Origin: Sphingomonadales bacterium
GTDB lineage: Bacteria > Pseudomonadota > Alphaproteobacteria > Sphingomonadales > Sphingomonadaceae
Assembly: GCA_009995225.1 (NCBI GenBank)
Contig: JAACPW010000014.1
Coordinates: forward strand, 1 to 64,000
Direction of reading: 5' to 3'
Length of the DNA stretch: 64,000 bases
A program made the translations under genes and the position numbers. Positions 55,950 to 64,000 of this stretch are shown here, piece by piece. Position 1 is the first letter of the stretch; each line of letters opens with the position of its first letter. The notes under the pieces are model-generated. The model ran no database searches and had not been told where the DNA came from. It saw only the letters and a list, made by a program, of their open reading frames with translations.

Positions 55950-56558
55950 TTAATCCATGTGTTTGAGACCAACACGGAGGTAGTCCCAGCCCGTCACGCA
56001 GGTCAGCACAGCGGCGGTCCACAAGCTGACAAGCCCCAACAAATGCACCCAGCTTTGCCCCACCGTCGCGCACATGTCCCCCACCGCCTGGCACGGCGGC
56101 CCATGCACCGCCCCGCCCAGGATCAGCGCGCCAAGCGAGACCAGCTGAAACGTCGTCTTCCATTTGGCCAGTTTCGACACCGGCACCGACACCTGCGCCC
56201 CGCCCAGAAATTCGCGCAGGCCCGAAACAGCGATCTCGCGCACCAGGATCACAAGGCCCGCGATCACATGGACATCGCCTGCATAGGGCCCGCGCAGAAA
56301 CCCTTGAGCAGTCAGCACGAGAATAACGGCCGCCACCATGATCTTGTCGGCAATCGGATCGAGAAACGTGCCCATCTTCGACACGGTTCCCTGCGCACGG
56401 GCGAGATAGCCATCGAGATAATCGGTCAGCGCAATCACACAATACAGCCCGAAGCCGATAAGATAGCCCAGCCGCCACTCCGGCCACCACAAAAAGAACG
56501 CCAGCAGCGGCACCGCGAAGATGCGTGACAGAGTGAGGATATTGGGCAGGCTTGACAT
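55950..56558 (-). CDS. pgsA: CDP-diacylglycerol-glycerol-3-phosphate 3-phosphatidyltransferase
   Basis: 202 aa membrane protein with about four to five spans. The CDP-alcohol phosphotransferase motif DG-x2-AR-x8-G-x3-D-x3-D is intact as DYLDGYLARAQG...MGTFLDPIADK. ATG 56558 (MSSLPNILTLSRIFAVP) is the standard start. It makes phosphatidylglycerol-phosphate. Divergent from the MFS transporter at 56689. Confidence 0.94.
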   Translation of the reverse strand: MSSLPNILTLSRIFAVPLLAFFLWWPEWRLGYLIGFGLYCVIALTDYLDGYLARAQGTVSKMGTFLDPIADKIMVAAVILVLTAQGFLRGPYAGDVHVIAGLVILVREIAVSGLREFLGGAQVSVPVSKLAKWKTTFQLVSLGALILGGAVHGPPCQAVGDMCATVGQSWVHLLGLVSLWTAAVLTCVTGWDYLRVGLKHMD

Positions 56559-56688
56559 ATCAGCCCTGTGTCTAGCGCCAGATGTGGCGCGGCAAAACCC
56601 CTGCTCGGCACAGTCCCCGACAATGATCTGACAGGTTTGCGCTATTGTGAAAGCGCGCCCTCGCGCTATGTGCCGATAAATCACAGGG

Positions 56689-58026
56689 ATGCACCAGCGT
56701 AACAACCGCATGACAACTTCGACCCACCTGATGCGCCAGCGGCGGTTTCTGCCGCTGTTCCTGACCCAGCTACTCAACGCGCTAAACGACAATCTCTACA
56801 AGAACGCGATGGTGCTGTTCGTGGTCTATCAGGTCTACGATTCGCCCGAGATGGAGACGCTGATCAGCGGGGTTGCCACCGCGCTGTTCGTTCTACCCTT
56901 CGTGCTGTTTTCCGCCACGGCCGGTCAGCTTGCCGATATGCGCGACAAAACCAAGATCATCCGATGGATCAAGCTTGCCGAAATCCTCATCATGAGTGTG
57001 GGGGCCACCGGCCTGCTGCTGGCATCGCGCGGGGTGCAAATCGAAGGTCTCGCCATTCCGCTGATGTTCGTCGCGCTGTTTGCGATGGGGGTGCACTCGA
57101 CCTTCTTCGGGCCGATCAAATACGCGATCCTGCCGCAGCATCTGCACAAGGACGAAGTGCTGGCCGGCACCGGCCTCGTCGAAGCGGGGACGTATGTGGC
57201 GATCCTTGTCGGCATGATGCTCGGCGGGGCCATGCCGATCATGTGGAGCATCATCGGGGTGATCGTGATCGCGCTGGTGGGTTACGCAACCTGCCGGTTC
57301 GTGCCCCCCGCCCCGGCCCAGAGTGCCGACACCAAGGTCGACTGGAACCCGGTGCGCGCGTCGCGGTCCTTGATCGCCTTTTCGATGGGCAATCCCGAAC
57401 TGCGCTATTCGGTGCTGGCCATCAGCTATTTCTGGGCCATCGCCGCAATCCTCTCGGTGCAGTTCATTCCGCTCGCCAAGAATGTGCTGCTGGCCGACAA
57501 GCAGGTGGCCGCTGTGCTGCTGGTGGCTTTTTCGGCGGGCATCGCGATTGGCTCGGTTTCGATCAACGCTTTGCTGAAAGGCGACATTTCAGCGCGCTAT
57601 TCTTCGCGAGCGGTGCTGGTTCTGGCGGCGCTGCTGGTGGTATTTTACGCGCTATGCCGGGTCTGGAACCTCCAGCCGACCGGTGAGCTGTTCACGGTCT
57701 GGGAGTTTCTTGCGCAACCGCTGGCACTGGCGCTGACCGCCAACCTGCTGTTCATCGCGATTGCCGGCGGCATGTTCGTGGTGCCGCTCTACGCGTTTCT
57801 GACGACCCGCGTGGACAAGTCCGAAGCGTCGCGCTCGGTCGCGGCGAACAACTTCATATCATCTGTTTTCATGGTGATCGGTGCCGGACTTGCAGGGGCG
57901 CTCGGCCCGCTCGGCATTCCCTTGCAGGAGCAATTGCTCCTGAGCCTGGTGCTGTGCTTCTTTTCCGCCAGCCTCGCGCGCAAACTGCACGCGACCGAAG
58001 CGTTGCGGGAACCTGGCGCCGTTTAA
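56689..58026 (+). CDS. MFS transporter, lysophospholipid-flippase-like (LplT type)
   Basis: 445 aa (438 from ATG 56710) with about 12 hydrophobic segments. FLPLFLTQLLNALNDNLYKNAMVLF near the start is the characteristic sequence of LplT and of the transporter half of LplT-Aas fusions. FFGPIKYAILPQHL and GLVEAGTYVAILVG further support this group. Here it is a stand-alone carrier with no acyltransferase domain. Position opposite pgsA suggests phospholipid turnover. Both possible starts lack a clear ribosome-binding site. Confidence 0.82.
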   Translation: MHQRNNRMTTSTHLMRQRRFLPLFLTQLLNALNDNLYKNAMVLFVVYQVYDSPEMETLISGVATALFVLPFVLFSATAGQLADMRDKTKIIRWIKLAEILIMSVGATGLLLASRGVQIEGLAIPLMFVALFAMGVHSTFFGPIKYAILPQHLHKDEVLAGTGLVEAGTYVAILVGMMLGGAMPIMWSIIGVIVIALVGYATCRFVPPAPAQSADTKVDWNPVRASRSLIAFSMGNPELRYSVLAISYFWAIAAILSVQFIPLAKNVLLADKQVAAVLLVAFSAGIAIGSVSINALLKGDISARYSSRAVLVLAALLVVFYALCRVWNLQPTGELFTVWEFLAQPLALALTANLLFIAIAGGMFVVPLYAFLTTRVDKSEASRSVAANNFISSVFMVIGAGLAGALGPLGIPLQEQLLLSLVLCFFSASLARKLHATEALREPGAV

Positions 58027-58214
58027 ACGATGAAGGCGAAAATCGCCAAAGTCATCGCGACATAGGTGCTGGCAACGCCGCGGACATCGGCACGCGTAAG
58101 CTGCCACAGCGCCTCCGCCGGGATCGGAAGCAGATCGCGCTTCACATGCGGAGGCAGGCTTGCCCGGAACCAGTGGCGGGCGGTTTCATCGGTCAAAACC
58201 AGGCTGCGACGCAT
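58023..58214 (-). CDS. 63-aa protein with C-terminal membrane anchor, behind a CtrA-type box
   Basis: MRRSLVLTDETARHWFRASL to the C-terminal hydrophobic end VASTYVAMTLAIFAFIV. GAAGGAG lies 8 bp before the ATG 58214, one of the strongest sites in the window, and a TTAA-N7-TTAA box is 32 bp upstream. The stop overlaps the MFS transporter stop within TTTAAA. Charged N-terminal two-thirds plus one C-terminal span suggests a tail-anchored inner-membrane protein. No family is recognised. Confidence 0.75.
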   Translation of the reverse strand: MRRSLVLTDETARHWFRASLPPHVKRDLLPIPAEALWQLTRADVRGVASTYVAMTLAIFAFIV

Positions 58215-58245
58215 CTGCGATTCTCCTTCGTTAGTGTGTCAGACT

Positions 58246-58260
58246 TTAAGACTTTCTTAA
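58246..58260. promoter_or_regulatory. CtrA-type binding box TTAA-N7-TTAA
   Basis: TTAA at 58246-58249 and TTAA at 58257-58260 with exactly 7 bp between, followed by CC on the plus strand (TTAAC). Symmetric, so it could act on the 63-aa gene (start 32 bp away, minus strand) at the position of a -35, or on the ThDP enzyme gene (start 132 bp away, plus strand). Confidence 0.6.
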
Positions 58261-58391
58261 CCTTTGAAAATGCTTTGCGGCCAAGCTGTCGCAGCGTGGG
58301 ACAATGCGAGTGTGCGCTGGAACACAGACGCATTTGCGCGCCGCCGCGCCCGACTGTAGGGGCGCAGAACCAGATGTCGGGAGTAAGACCA

Positions 58392-60083
58392 ATGCACGAT
58401 TCCACCCGTAGCGCCGCTGCCCTGCTGGTCGATTGCCTTGCCACGCAAGGATGCGAGCGGATCTTCACCGTCCCCGGCGAAAGTTTTCTGGCGGTGCTCG
58501 ATGCCCTGCCCGACCGGCCCGAAATCGATGTGATCACGTGCCGGCAGGAGGGCGGTGTCGCGTTCATGGCCTGCGCCGATGGCACCATGAACGCCGCAGG
58601 GTCCGGGCGGCCCGGCATCGCCTTCGTCACCCGCGGCCCCGGCGCCACCAACGCCAGCATCGGTGTCCATGTCGCGCATCAGGATTCGCAACCGATGATC
58701 CTGTTTGTCGGCGATGTGGCAAGGCCGATGCAGGGGCGTGAGGGCTTTCAGGAGGTCGATTTCCCGGCCTTCTTCGCCCCCGTCTGCAAATGGGCCGCCC
58801 GGATCGACGATCCGGCGCGCATTCCCGAATATATCGCCCGCGCCTATGCGGTCGCTATCAATGGCCGGCCCGGCCCGGTGGTGCTGGCCCTGCCGGAAGA
58901 CATGCTGGTCGAGCAGGTCTCCGCTGCCATTCAATCGCGTCCCTTCGTCACCCGCGTCGCGCAAGCCACCTGCCCAGACGCCATGCAGGCGCTGTTCGAT
59001 CTGATCGGCGATGCGGCCAGCCCCATCGCCATCATCGGCGGCGCAGGGTGGAACGCCAAGGCGCGGACCTATTTCCAGACATTTGCCGAACGTATCGGGC
59101 TTCCAGTCGCCACCGCCTTCCGCCGCCAGGACGCGATTGCGCCCGATAGCCCGGTCTATGCCGGGAACTTGGGTTACGGGCCAAACCCAAAACTGGTCGA
59201 TCGGGTCAGGAACGCCGATCTGGTCATCGCGGTCGGCGCGCGTCTCGGCGAAGCCACCACGGACGGGTATGCGGTGCCCACATTAGAACACCCCGGCCAA
59301 TTGCTCGTCCACATCCACCCCGACCCGGAGGAACTGGGCCGCGTCTATCGCACCGATCTGGCGCTGTGTTGTTCGATCGACGAATTCGCCGAATGTGCGG
59401 CCCTGTGGGAGGATGAGAGTACCATATCCTTCGATGCCGGCGCCGAGGCGCACCGCGAATGGCTGGACTGGTCGACCCTGCAGCCCTCAGATGCCGCGAT
59501 GGATCTGGCCGCTTGCGTAAAGGCGATGCGCGCGGCGCTGCCCGACGACACCATGATCTGCAACGGCGCCGGCAATTTTGCGGGCTGGTGGCACCGCTAC
59601 TGGCGTTACGAGGCCTATCCTGGCCAGCTTGCGCCGACCTGCGGGGCGATGGGATACGGTGTGCCTGCCGCCGTGGCGGCGGCGTTGCGTTTTCCCGATC
59701 GCACCATCGTTGCCGTGGCAGGCGATGGCGATTTCCTGATGAACGGGCAGGAATTGGCGACCGCCGCACAATATAACGCGAACATCATCATCCTGATTAT
59801 CGACAATGGCGCTTATGGCACGATCCGGATGCATCAGGAGCGGGAATATCCGGGCCGGGTATCCGCCACGGCGTTGCGCAACCCCGATTTTGCCATGCTC
59901 GGTGCAGCCTACGGCGCATGGAGCGCGCGCGTGGACACGACGCAACAGTTTCTTGCTGCCTTGGATGAAGCCAAGGCTCGTCCGGGCTTGCGGCTCATCC
60001 ACGTTCTTACTGATCTTGACCGGATCGCCGCCAGCGGCGCCACGATCACCGGCCTTCGTGCCCGCGCGCAGGCGACCGCCTGA
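58392..60083 (+). CDS. Thiamine diphosphate-dependent enzyme (acetolactate synthase-like)
   Basis: 563 aa. N-terminal Pyr domain with the cofactor-activating Glu in ITCRQEGGVAFMACADG; the central Rossmann-like domain (IAIIGGAGWNAKA); and the C-terminal PP domain with the ThDP motif VAGDGDFLMNGQELATAAQYNANIII written in part (GDG...NNGAYG-like DNGAYG). It resembles IlvB/oxalyl-CoA-decarboxylase-type enzymes, but no regulatory IlvN follows, so a biosynthetic acetolactate synthase is not certain. Likely decarboxylates a 2-keto acid. The long frame from 57954 is not used; ATG 58392 fits the family. Confidence 0.87.
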   Translation: MHDSTRSAAALLVDCLATQGCERIFTVPGESFLAVLDALPDRPEIDVITCRQEGGVAFMACADGTMNAAGSGRPGIAFVTRGPGATNASIGVHVAHQDSQPMILFVGDVARPMQGREGFQEVDFPAFFAPVCKWAARIDDPARIPEYIARAYAVAINGRPGPVVLALPEDMLVEQVSAAIQSRPFVTRVAQATCPDAMQALFDLIGDAASPIAIIGGAGWNAKARTYFQTFAERIGLPVATAFRRQDAIAPDSPVYAGNLGYGPNPKLVDRVRNADLVIAVGARLGEATTDGYAVPTLEHPGQLLVHIHPDPEELGRVYRTDLALCCSIDEFAECAALWEDESTISFDAGAEAHREWLDWSTLQPSDAAMDLAACVKAMRAALPDDTMICNGAGNFAGWWHRYWRYEAYPGQLAPTCGAMGYGVPAAVAAALRFPDRTIVAVAGDGDFLMNGQELATAAQYNANIIILIIDNGAYGTIRMHQEREYPGRVSATALRNPDFAMLGAAYGAWSARVDTTQQFLAALDEAKARPGLRLIHVLTDLDRIAASGATITGLRARAQATA

Positions 60084-60086
60084 CAC

Positions 60087-60120
60087 AAAAAAGGCCGCCC
60101 CGGAAGGAGCGACCTTTTTT
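60087..60120 (-). terminator. Terminator between the ThDP enzyme and csbD (convergent)
   Basis: Stem AAAAAAGGCCGCCCC/GGAGCGACCTTTTTT. Read on the minus strand the two imperfect positions become G-U pairs and the hairpin ends in T6, so it mainly terminates csbD (stop at 60142); on the plus strand they are C-A mismatches but T6 also follows. Confidence 0.8.
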
Positions 60121-60141
60121 GTTGTTCGATGGTGCGCGCGA

Positions 60142-60312
60142 TCAGATGTCGTCGCCCATGGCACCCTGGATCTTGCCCTTGGCCTTCTGAGCTTCACCCT
60201 TCAGTTCCTGCGCCTTTCCTTCGGCCTGCGTTGCAGGGTCATTCGACTTCTGCTTCAGATTGCCGATGGCCTCGTTAGCGGTGCCCTTGATGGTTTCGGT
60301 CAGCTTACCCAT
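60142..60312 (-). CDS. csbD: CsbD-family stress protein
   Basis: 56 aa, highly charged: MGKLTETIKGTANEAIGNLK followed by QKSNDPATQAEGKAQELKG, the CsbD repeat of Lys/Glu-rich helix with AEGKAQELKGEAQKAKG. CsbD proteins are abundant general-stress proteins of unknown mechanism. AAAGGAG 7 bp before the ATG 60312 is a very strong ribosome-binding site. A GGAAC-type promoter lies upstream. Confidence 0.93.
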   Translation of the reverse strand: MGKLTETIKGTANEAIGNLKQKSNDPATQAEGKAQELKGEAQKAKGKIQGAMGDDI

Positions 60313-60362
60313 GATTTATCTCCTTTAAATCAACGGCTTCATTCGTGCCGCTTGCAGAGATA

Positions 60363-60388
60363 AAGAGGAACCGAGGGGTCAATGTTCC
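60363..60388 (-). promoter_or_regulatory. Candidate EcfG-like stress promoter of csbD
   Basis: GGAAC (60384-60388, minus strand) followed after 17 bp by TCTT (60363-60366). GGAACATTGA is shared exactly with the DUF2383-katE promoter region. Leader about 45 nt. Confidence 0.45.
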
Positions 60389-60469
60389 AACCATCACACA
60401 TCCGCAAGCCGAGCGGTGTGGTGCGTGCGGCGAACCGAAAAATAGCCCTCAAATGGGGCACATTACCGA

Positions 60470-60877
60470 TCAGTCCTGCGCCATTTCGCCAATGATTGCC
60501 CACTCGGCCGGAGATATCCCGCACACCGAAAGGCGTGATTGCTTGATCAACTGCATCTCGCTGAGACGCGGTTCGGCCTTGATCGCGACCAGCGTGACGG
60601 GCTGGGCGAGTTTCGCTTTGGGCTTGATCTTGACCGCGGCCCACTTGCCCGATTCATCGGTCGGATCGGTGATGCCTGCGACGCTGACCGTACAGATCCC
60701 CACGATCTCCAGCCCTTCGCGCGAGTGATAGAAAAACGCCTCGTCCCCCACCTGCATCGCGGCGAGATTGTTACGCGCCTGGTAATTGCGCACCCCGTCC
60801 CACGTGCCCTCACCCTCTGCGACGAGGTCATCCCAGCTATATTTGAACGGTTCGGATTTCATCAGCCAGTAGGCCAT
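60470..60877 (-). CDS. EVE-domain protein (modified-base-binding fold)
   Basis: 135 aa, one EVE domain: MAYWLMKSEPFKYSWDDLV, WDGVRNYQARNNLAAMQVGD and FFYHSREGLEIVGICTVS are diagnostic. EVE domains belong to the PUA/YTH-like fold and bind modified bases in DNA or RNA, with a proposed role in sensing modified DNA or regulating modified RNA. The ATG 60877 is the only start giving this N-terminus. Divergent from the GGDEF-EAL gene with 179 bp between. Confidence 0.91.
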   Translation of the reverse strand: MAYWLMKSEPFKYSWDDLVAEGEGTWDGVRNYQARNNLAAMQVGDEAFFYHSREGLEIVGICTVSVAGITDPTDESGKWAAVKIKPKAKLAQPVTLVAIKAEPRLSEMQLIKQSRLSVCGISPAEWAIIGEMAQD

Positions 60878-61056
60878 GCCAACAGCGTGCTCCCTTGCAG
60901 CAGAACAAAAAACCGCCGTAGCGCGCCCGGCCCCGCCTCGCCAAGCCTCGATCGCTGGCAACCTGCTAGTGGAACAGATTAACCCGATCTTTAGTGCGAT
61001 CTGCGATGTATCGCGTGAGGGCGCTACTGGCATCACGGTCAGGCATTTCGCGCCAG

Positions 61057-62724
61057 ATGGACAAGGCAACGGTTTTGACTGATCACGAGCCCGAAAACCC
61101 GCTGAAGGCCGCAGACCGCGATATCGTGGCGCTGGGGATCGCTGCGGCCGCCATCATTTTGTTGGTCGGTACGGGTGGGTCGGTGCTGCCCAAGGTGATG
61201 GATGCGATGTTCGGCAACGGACCGCGTCCCGATATCGTCCTCATCAATGCCCTGTTGCTGAATATTGCGCTGATCATCTTCGGTTGGCGGCGTTACCGCG
61301 AACTGACCCGCGAAATCGCGGAGCGGCGCCGGGCGGAAGAGCGCGCGCATCAGCTCGCGGCCACCGATCCGCTGACGCATTGCCTGAACCGCCGCAGTAT
61401 GCTGACCGCTACCGAAGAAGTGCGCGCCCGCGCGGCAGCCCGCGGCGAGGCTGTGGCATATTGCATGATCGATCTCGATAATTTCAAGCAGATCAACGAT
61501 ATCCACGGGCACCCCGCTGGTGATGCGGTGCTGGTGATGCTGTGCAATCGCCTGCGCGCCTTGCTGCCGCGCGAGGCGCGCCTGGCGCGTCTTGGCGGCG
61601 ACGAGTTCGCCTTTGTAATGCCCTTCCCCGCCGGTCACGCCGAACGGGTGGACGATCTGGTCATCCGGATGTTTGAAAATCTCGCACAGCCGTTTCGCCT
61701 GCCGGAAGTCACCGTCGAACTGACCCTGTCGATCGGTCTTGCCGCCGACCATGACCCCGACGGCACGATCGGGCTGGTAGTCGATGCCGGCACCCTGATG
61801 CAACAATCCGACATGGCGCTGTATCACGCAAAAAAACAGGGCCGGAACCGCTACTTCTGGTTCGAACCGAGCATGGAGAGCGAACTGCGGTTCCGCAATC
61901 AGCTCGAAACCGGCATCCGGCGTGGTCTCGCCCGCGGCGAATTTGTCCCCTATTACGAGCAGCAAATCGATCTCGACAGCGGCGCGCTCGTCGGCTTCGA
62001 GATGCTGGCCCGCTGGCGTTCGCCGCAGCTCGGTGTGATCAGCCCCGATACGTTTGTCCCGATTGCCGAGGAAATCGGCCTCATCAACGAACTGTCCGAA
62101 CGGCTGATGGAACAGGCCTTCGCCGACGCGAAAGAATGGGACGACAGCCTGACGCTTTCGATCAACATTTCGCCCGTGCAACTGCGCGACCCGTGGTTTG
62201 CCCAGCGGCTGCTGAAAAAGCTGGTTGCGGCGGGCTTTCCCCCGCAGCGGCTTGAAATCGAGATCACCGAAAGCTGCCTGCACGAGAATATCGGCCTGGT
62301 CCGTTCGATGATCATGTCCCTGCGCAATCAGGGCGTGCAGGTCAGCCTCGACGATTTCGGCACGGGCTATTCCAGCATTGAACAATTGCGCAACCTGCCG
62401 TTTGACCGGCTCAAGATCGACCGCAGCTTCGTGAGTGAACTGCGCGAACCGGGCGGACGTTCGCGGATCGTGGAAGCCATCGTCTCGCTGGGCCGCGGGC
62501 TCGATCTGCCGCTGACTGTGGAAGGCGTGGAGGATGAACAGATCCTCAAAGCGTTGAAATCAATGGGTCGGTTGAAGGCGCAGGGCTATTTCTACGGCCT
62601 GCCCGAGGATGCAGATGCGGTGCGCACGCGACTGAAGGCGGCAGGCCGTCTGACCGGCATTATGGCACCGGCCCAGACCGCCACAGATCATGACCTGACG
62701 TTCTACCGCGCCACACGGCCCTGA
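61057..62724 (+). CDS. Membrane GGDEF-EAL protein (c-di-GMP turnover)
   Basis: 555 aa from ATG 61057. Two hydrophobic segments (about 25-40 and 60-80) bracket a short loop, then a diguanylate cyclase domain with DPLTHCLNRRS and an intact RLGGDEFAF, then a phosphodiesterase domain. In the latter the signature is EML (VGFEMLARW) in place of EAL, while the metal and loop-6 residues (SINISPVQL, IEITES, LDDFGTGYSS, KIDRSFV, VEGVED) are kept, so activity is likely retained. No sensory domain beyond the membrane part. Lies opposite the EVE gene. Confidence 0.93.
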   Translation: MDKATVLTDHEPENPLKAADRDIVALGIAAAAIILLVGTGGSVLPKVMDAMFGNGPRPDIVLINALLLNIALIIFGWRRYRELTREIAERRRAEERAHQLAATDPLTHCLNRRSMLTATEEVRARAAARGEAVAYCMIDLDNFKQINDIHGHPAGDAVLVMLCNRLRALLPREARLARLGGDEFAFVMPFPAGHAERVDDLVIRMFENLAQPFRLPEVTVELTLSIGLAADHDPDGTIGLVVDAGTLMQQSDMALYHAKKQGRNRYFWFEPSMESELRFRNQLETGIRRGLARGEFVPYYEQQIDLDSGALVGFEMLARWRSPQLGVISPDTFVPIAEEIGLINELSERLMEQAFADAKEWDDSLTLSINISPVQLRDPWFAQRLLKKLVAAGFPPQRLEIEITESCLHENIGLVRSMIMSLRNQGVQVSLDDFGTGYSSIEQLRNLPFDRLKIDRSFVSELREPGGRSRIVEAIVSLGRGLDLPLTVEGVEDEQILKALKSMGRLKAQGYFYGLPEDADAVRTRLKAAGRLTGIMAPAQTATDHDLTFYRATRP

Positions 62725-62789
62725 GCTTTCGCGAGCCCCTGCTCGCGCGGGGCTGGACGCAAGAGCCGCGCGTGCATAGATGCGCACCC

Positions 62790-63632
62790 GTGACGCAGGC
62801 GATATCCTTCATCAAGATGCACGGGCTCGGCAATGACTTCGTCGTGCTCGATGCGCGTGCCGCTCCCCTGCCGGCGATGACGCCGCAAGTGGCGCGCGGC
62901 TTGGGTGACCGGCGCACCGGGATCGGCTTCGATCAACTGGTGCTGCTGGAACCGAGCGAGACGCACGCCTTCCGGATGCGCATTTTCAACGCTGACGGCA
63001 GCGAAGCGGGTGCGTGCGGCAATGCGGCGCGCGCGGTTGCCTTGCTGCATGGCGAACCGGCGGTGATCGAAACCGGCGGCGGTCCGATCGCTCTTGAGCC
63101 CCACGAAGGCGGCGCGCAGGTGGACATGGGCGCGCCCCGTTTCGATTGGGACGCGATCCCGCTGGCCTATGCGATGGACAGCTCTGCCATGCCGGTCGGA
63201 TGGACGGAAGGCGAATGCAGTCTCGACAATCCGATGGCCGTGAATGTCGGCAATCCCCACGCGGTGTTCTTCGTCGATGATGCCGATGCGGTGCCGCTTG
63301 AGACCATCGGCCCCGTGATCGAGCATGATCCGCTGTTTCCCGAACGGGTGAACGTGAATGTCGCCAGCCTTGCAGGGCCCGATCACTTGCGCCTGCGCGT
63401 GTGGGAACGCGGCGCGGGCCTCACCCGTGCCTGCGGCACCGGCGCCTGCGCCACAGCCGTGGCGGCCATCCGGCGCGGGCTGGTGCATAGCCCCGTGCGG
63501 GTCACACTGCCGGGCGGCGACTTGGAGATTGAATGGGCGCCGGGCGGGACGATCCTGATGCGCGGGCCGGCCGCGGAAAGCTATCGCGGCACCTTCGACT
63601 GGGATGATTACAGCGCGAGGGCGCAGGTTTGA
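62790..63632 (+). CDS. dapF: Diaminopimelate epimerase
   Basis: 280 aa from GTG 62790 (GTG 62772 is an alternative). The two catalytic cysteines are C76 in GSEAGACGNAARAV and C215 in TRACGTGACATAVA; KMHGLGNDFVVLD near the N-terminus and VNVGNPHAVFFVDD complete the family pattern. It interconverts LL- and meso-DAP for lysine and peptidoglycan. The stop overlaps the mtaB start (TTGA). Confidence 0.95.
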   Translation: MTQAISFIKMHGLGNDFVVLDARAAPLPAMTPQVARGLGDRRTGIGFDQLVLLEPSETHAFRMRIFNADGSEAGACGNAARAVALLHGEPAVIETGGGPIALEPHEGGAQVDMGAPRFDWDAIPLAYAMDSSAMPVGWTEGECSLDNPMAVNVGNPHAVFFVDDADAVPLETIGPVIEHDPLFPERVNVNVASLAGPDHLRLRVWERGAGLTRACGTGACATAVAAIRRGLVHSPVRVTLPGGDLEIEWAPGGTILMRGPAAESYRGTFDWDDYSARAQV

Positions 63633-64000
63633 ACGAGGCCCGGATTATCAGCCTTGGCTGCCGCATGAATATTGCGGAAAGCGAACGGATGCGCGCCATG
63701 CTGGCAGGTGAGCGCGATCTGGTGGTGGTCAATTCCTGCGCGGTGACCGGCGAGGCACTGAGCCAGACGCGCAAGGCGATCCGCCGTGCGCGGCGCGAAT
63801 ACCCGGCGGCGCGGCTGGTCGTGACCGGCTGCGCGGCAGAGATCGATCGCGCCGAAATTGGCGCGATGGATGAAGTCGACGCGCTGATCGGCAACGCGGT
63901 CAAGCTTGACCCGAGAGCCTGGAACGTCCCCGCCGATGCGCCCCCGACAGCCCCTGCCCGCACGCGCGCTTTTATCGCGGTGCAAAACGGCTGCGATCAT
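63629..64000 (+). CDS. mtaB: tRNA N6-threonylcarbamoyladenosine methylthiotransferase MtaB, N-terminal part
   Basis: Frame from TTG 63629, overlapping the dapF stop (TTGA), through to the window end. ARIISLGCRMNIAESERM carries the first iron-sulfur Cys and VVVNSCAVTGEALSQTRK and VVTGCAAEIDR the second and third of the UPF0004 domain; the final VQNGCDH is the start of the radical-SAM CxxxCxxC motif, cut by the edge. It adds methylthio to t6A37 of tRNAs. dapF-mtaB is a common order in this group of bacteria. Confidence 0.93.
   Translation, partial: MNEARIISLGCRMNIAESERMRAMLAGERDLVVVNSCAVTGEALSQTRKAIRRARREYPAARLVVTGCAAEIDRAEIGAMDEVDALIGNAVKLDPRAWNVPADAPPTAPARTRAFIAVQNGCDH

Noticed and set aside
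1..64000. CRISPR arrays, insertion sequences, prophage or integrase genes
   Set aside because: No direct-repeat/spacer pattern, transposase, integrase or phage structural motif was found in any frame inspected.

Overview
The window is a GC-rich alphaproteobacterial chromosome segment, most likely Sphingomonadales and probably Erythrobacteraceae (Erythrobacter/Porphyrobacter-like). This rests on the ALAS-type hemA, HWE-family histidine kinase, pccB/mce/scpA propionate operon, exosortase-A-type glycosyl genes, TonB-C-like secreted protein, and the REP-type repeats ending in CCGTTCG/CGAACGG. It is almost entirely core chromosome: no IS element, prophage, CRISPR array or rRNA operon was seen, and no gap between genes exceeds 300 bp.

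Layout. 1-3.7 kb: minus-strand methylmalonyl-CoA operon (pccB, a 33-aa membrane micro-ORF, mce, an enoyl-CoA hydratase, scpA) with a palindromic repeat pair at three junctions and a diverged 5' relic of a second mce. 3.8-9.4 kb: SDR, a flavin oxidoreductase broken by one in-frame TGA, glutathione reductase, a DEAD-box helicase with a long structured leader, a secreted protein. 9.6-13.9 kb: pgi, then lepB-rnc-era with a perfect ParB site (parS) between rnc and era. 14-16.5 kb: two receivers, an HWE kinase and an unknown gene. 16.5-22.7 kb: topA, sodC, dprA, plsY, murI. 22.9-32.1 kb: hemA, nitroreductase, glutathionyl-hydroquinone reductase, gltD/gltB. 32.4-36.3 kb: hypothetical membrane protein and a glycosyltransferase / O-ligase pair of the exosortase-A type. 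36.4-38.7 kb: MaoC, thiolase, stress PNPOx protein. 38.8-41.5 kb: katE with a DUF2383 protein. 41.8-47.7 kb: a translationally coupled hybrid kinase-CheR-CheB-kinase operon. 47.9-53.2 kb: tRNA-Met, 2H phosphoesterase, mltG, fabF, acpP, aspS. 53.4-64 kb: rnd, oxyR, pgsA, an MFS transporter, a 63-aa protein behind a CtrA-type box, a ThDP enzyme, csbD, an EVE protein, a GGDEF-EAL protein, dapF and the start of mtaB.

Functional themes. Oxidative and general stress: gor, sodC, katE, oxyR with both peroxide cysteines, DUF2383, csbD and a PNPOx stress protein; two of these (DUF2383-katE and csbD) share a GGAACATTGA upstream element resembling an extracytoplasmic-sigma (EcfG) -35. Signalling: six two-component/Che-like genes and a c-di-GMP enzyme. 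Envelope: murI, mltG, plsY, pgsA, lepB, O-ligase. The parS site suggests the segment lies in the origin-proximal part of the chromosome.

Start codons were chosen from family alignments recalled from knowledge, Shine-Dalgarno spacing and overlap with neighbours; nothing was run against a database.
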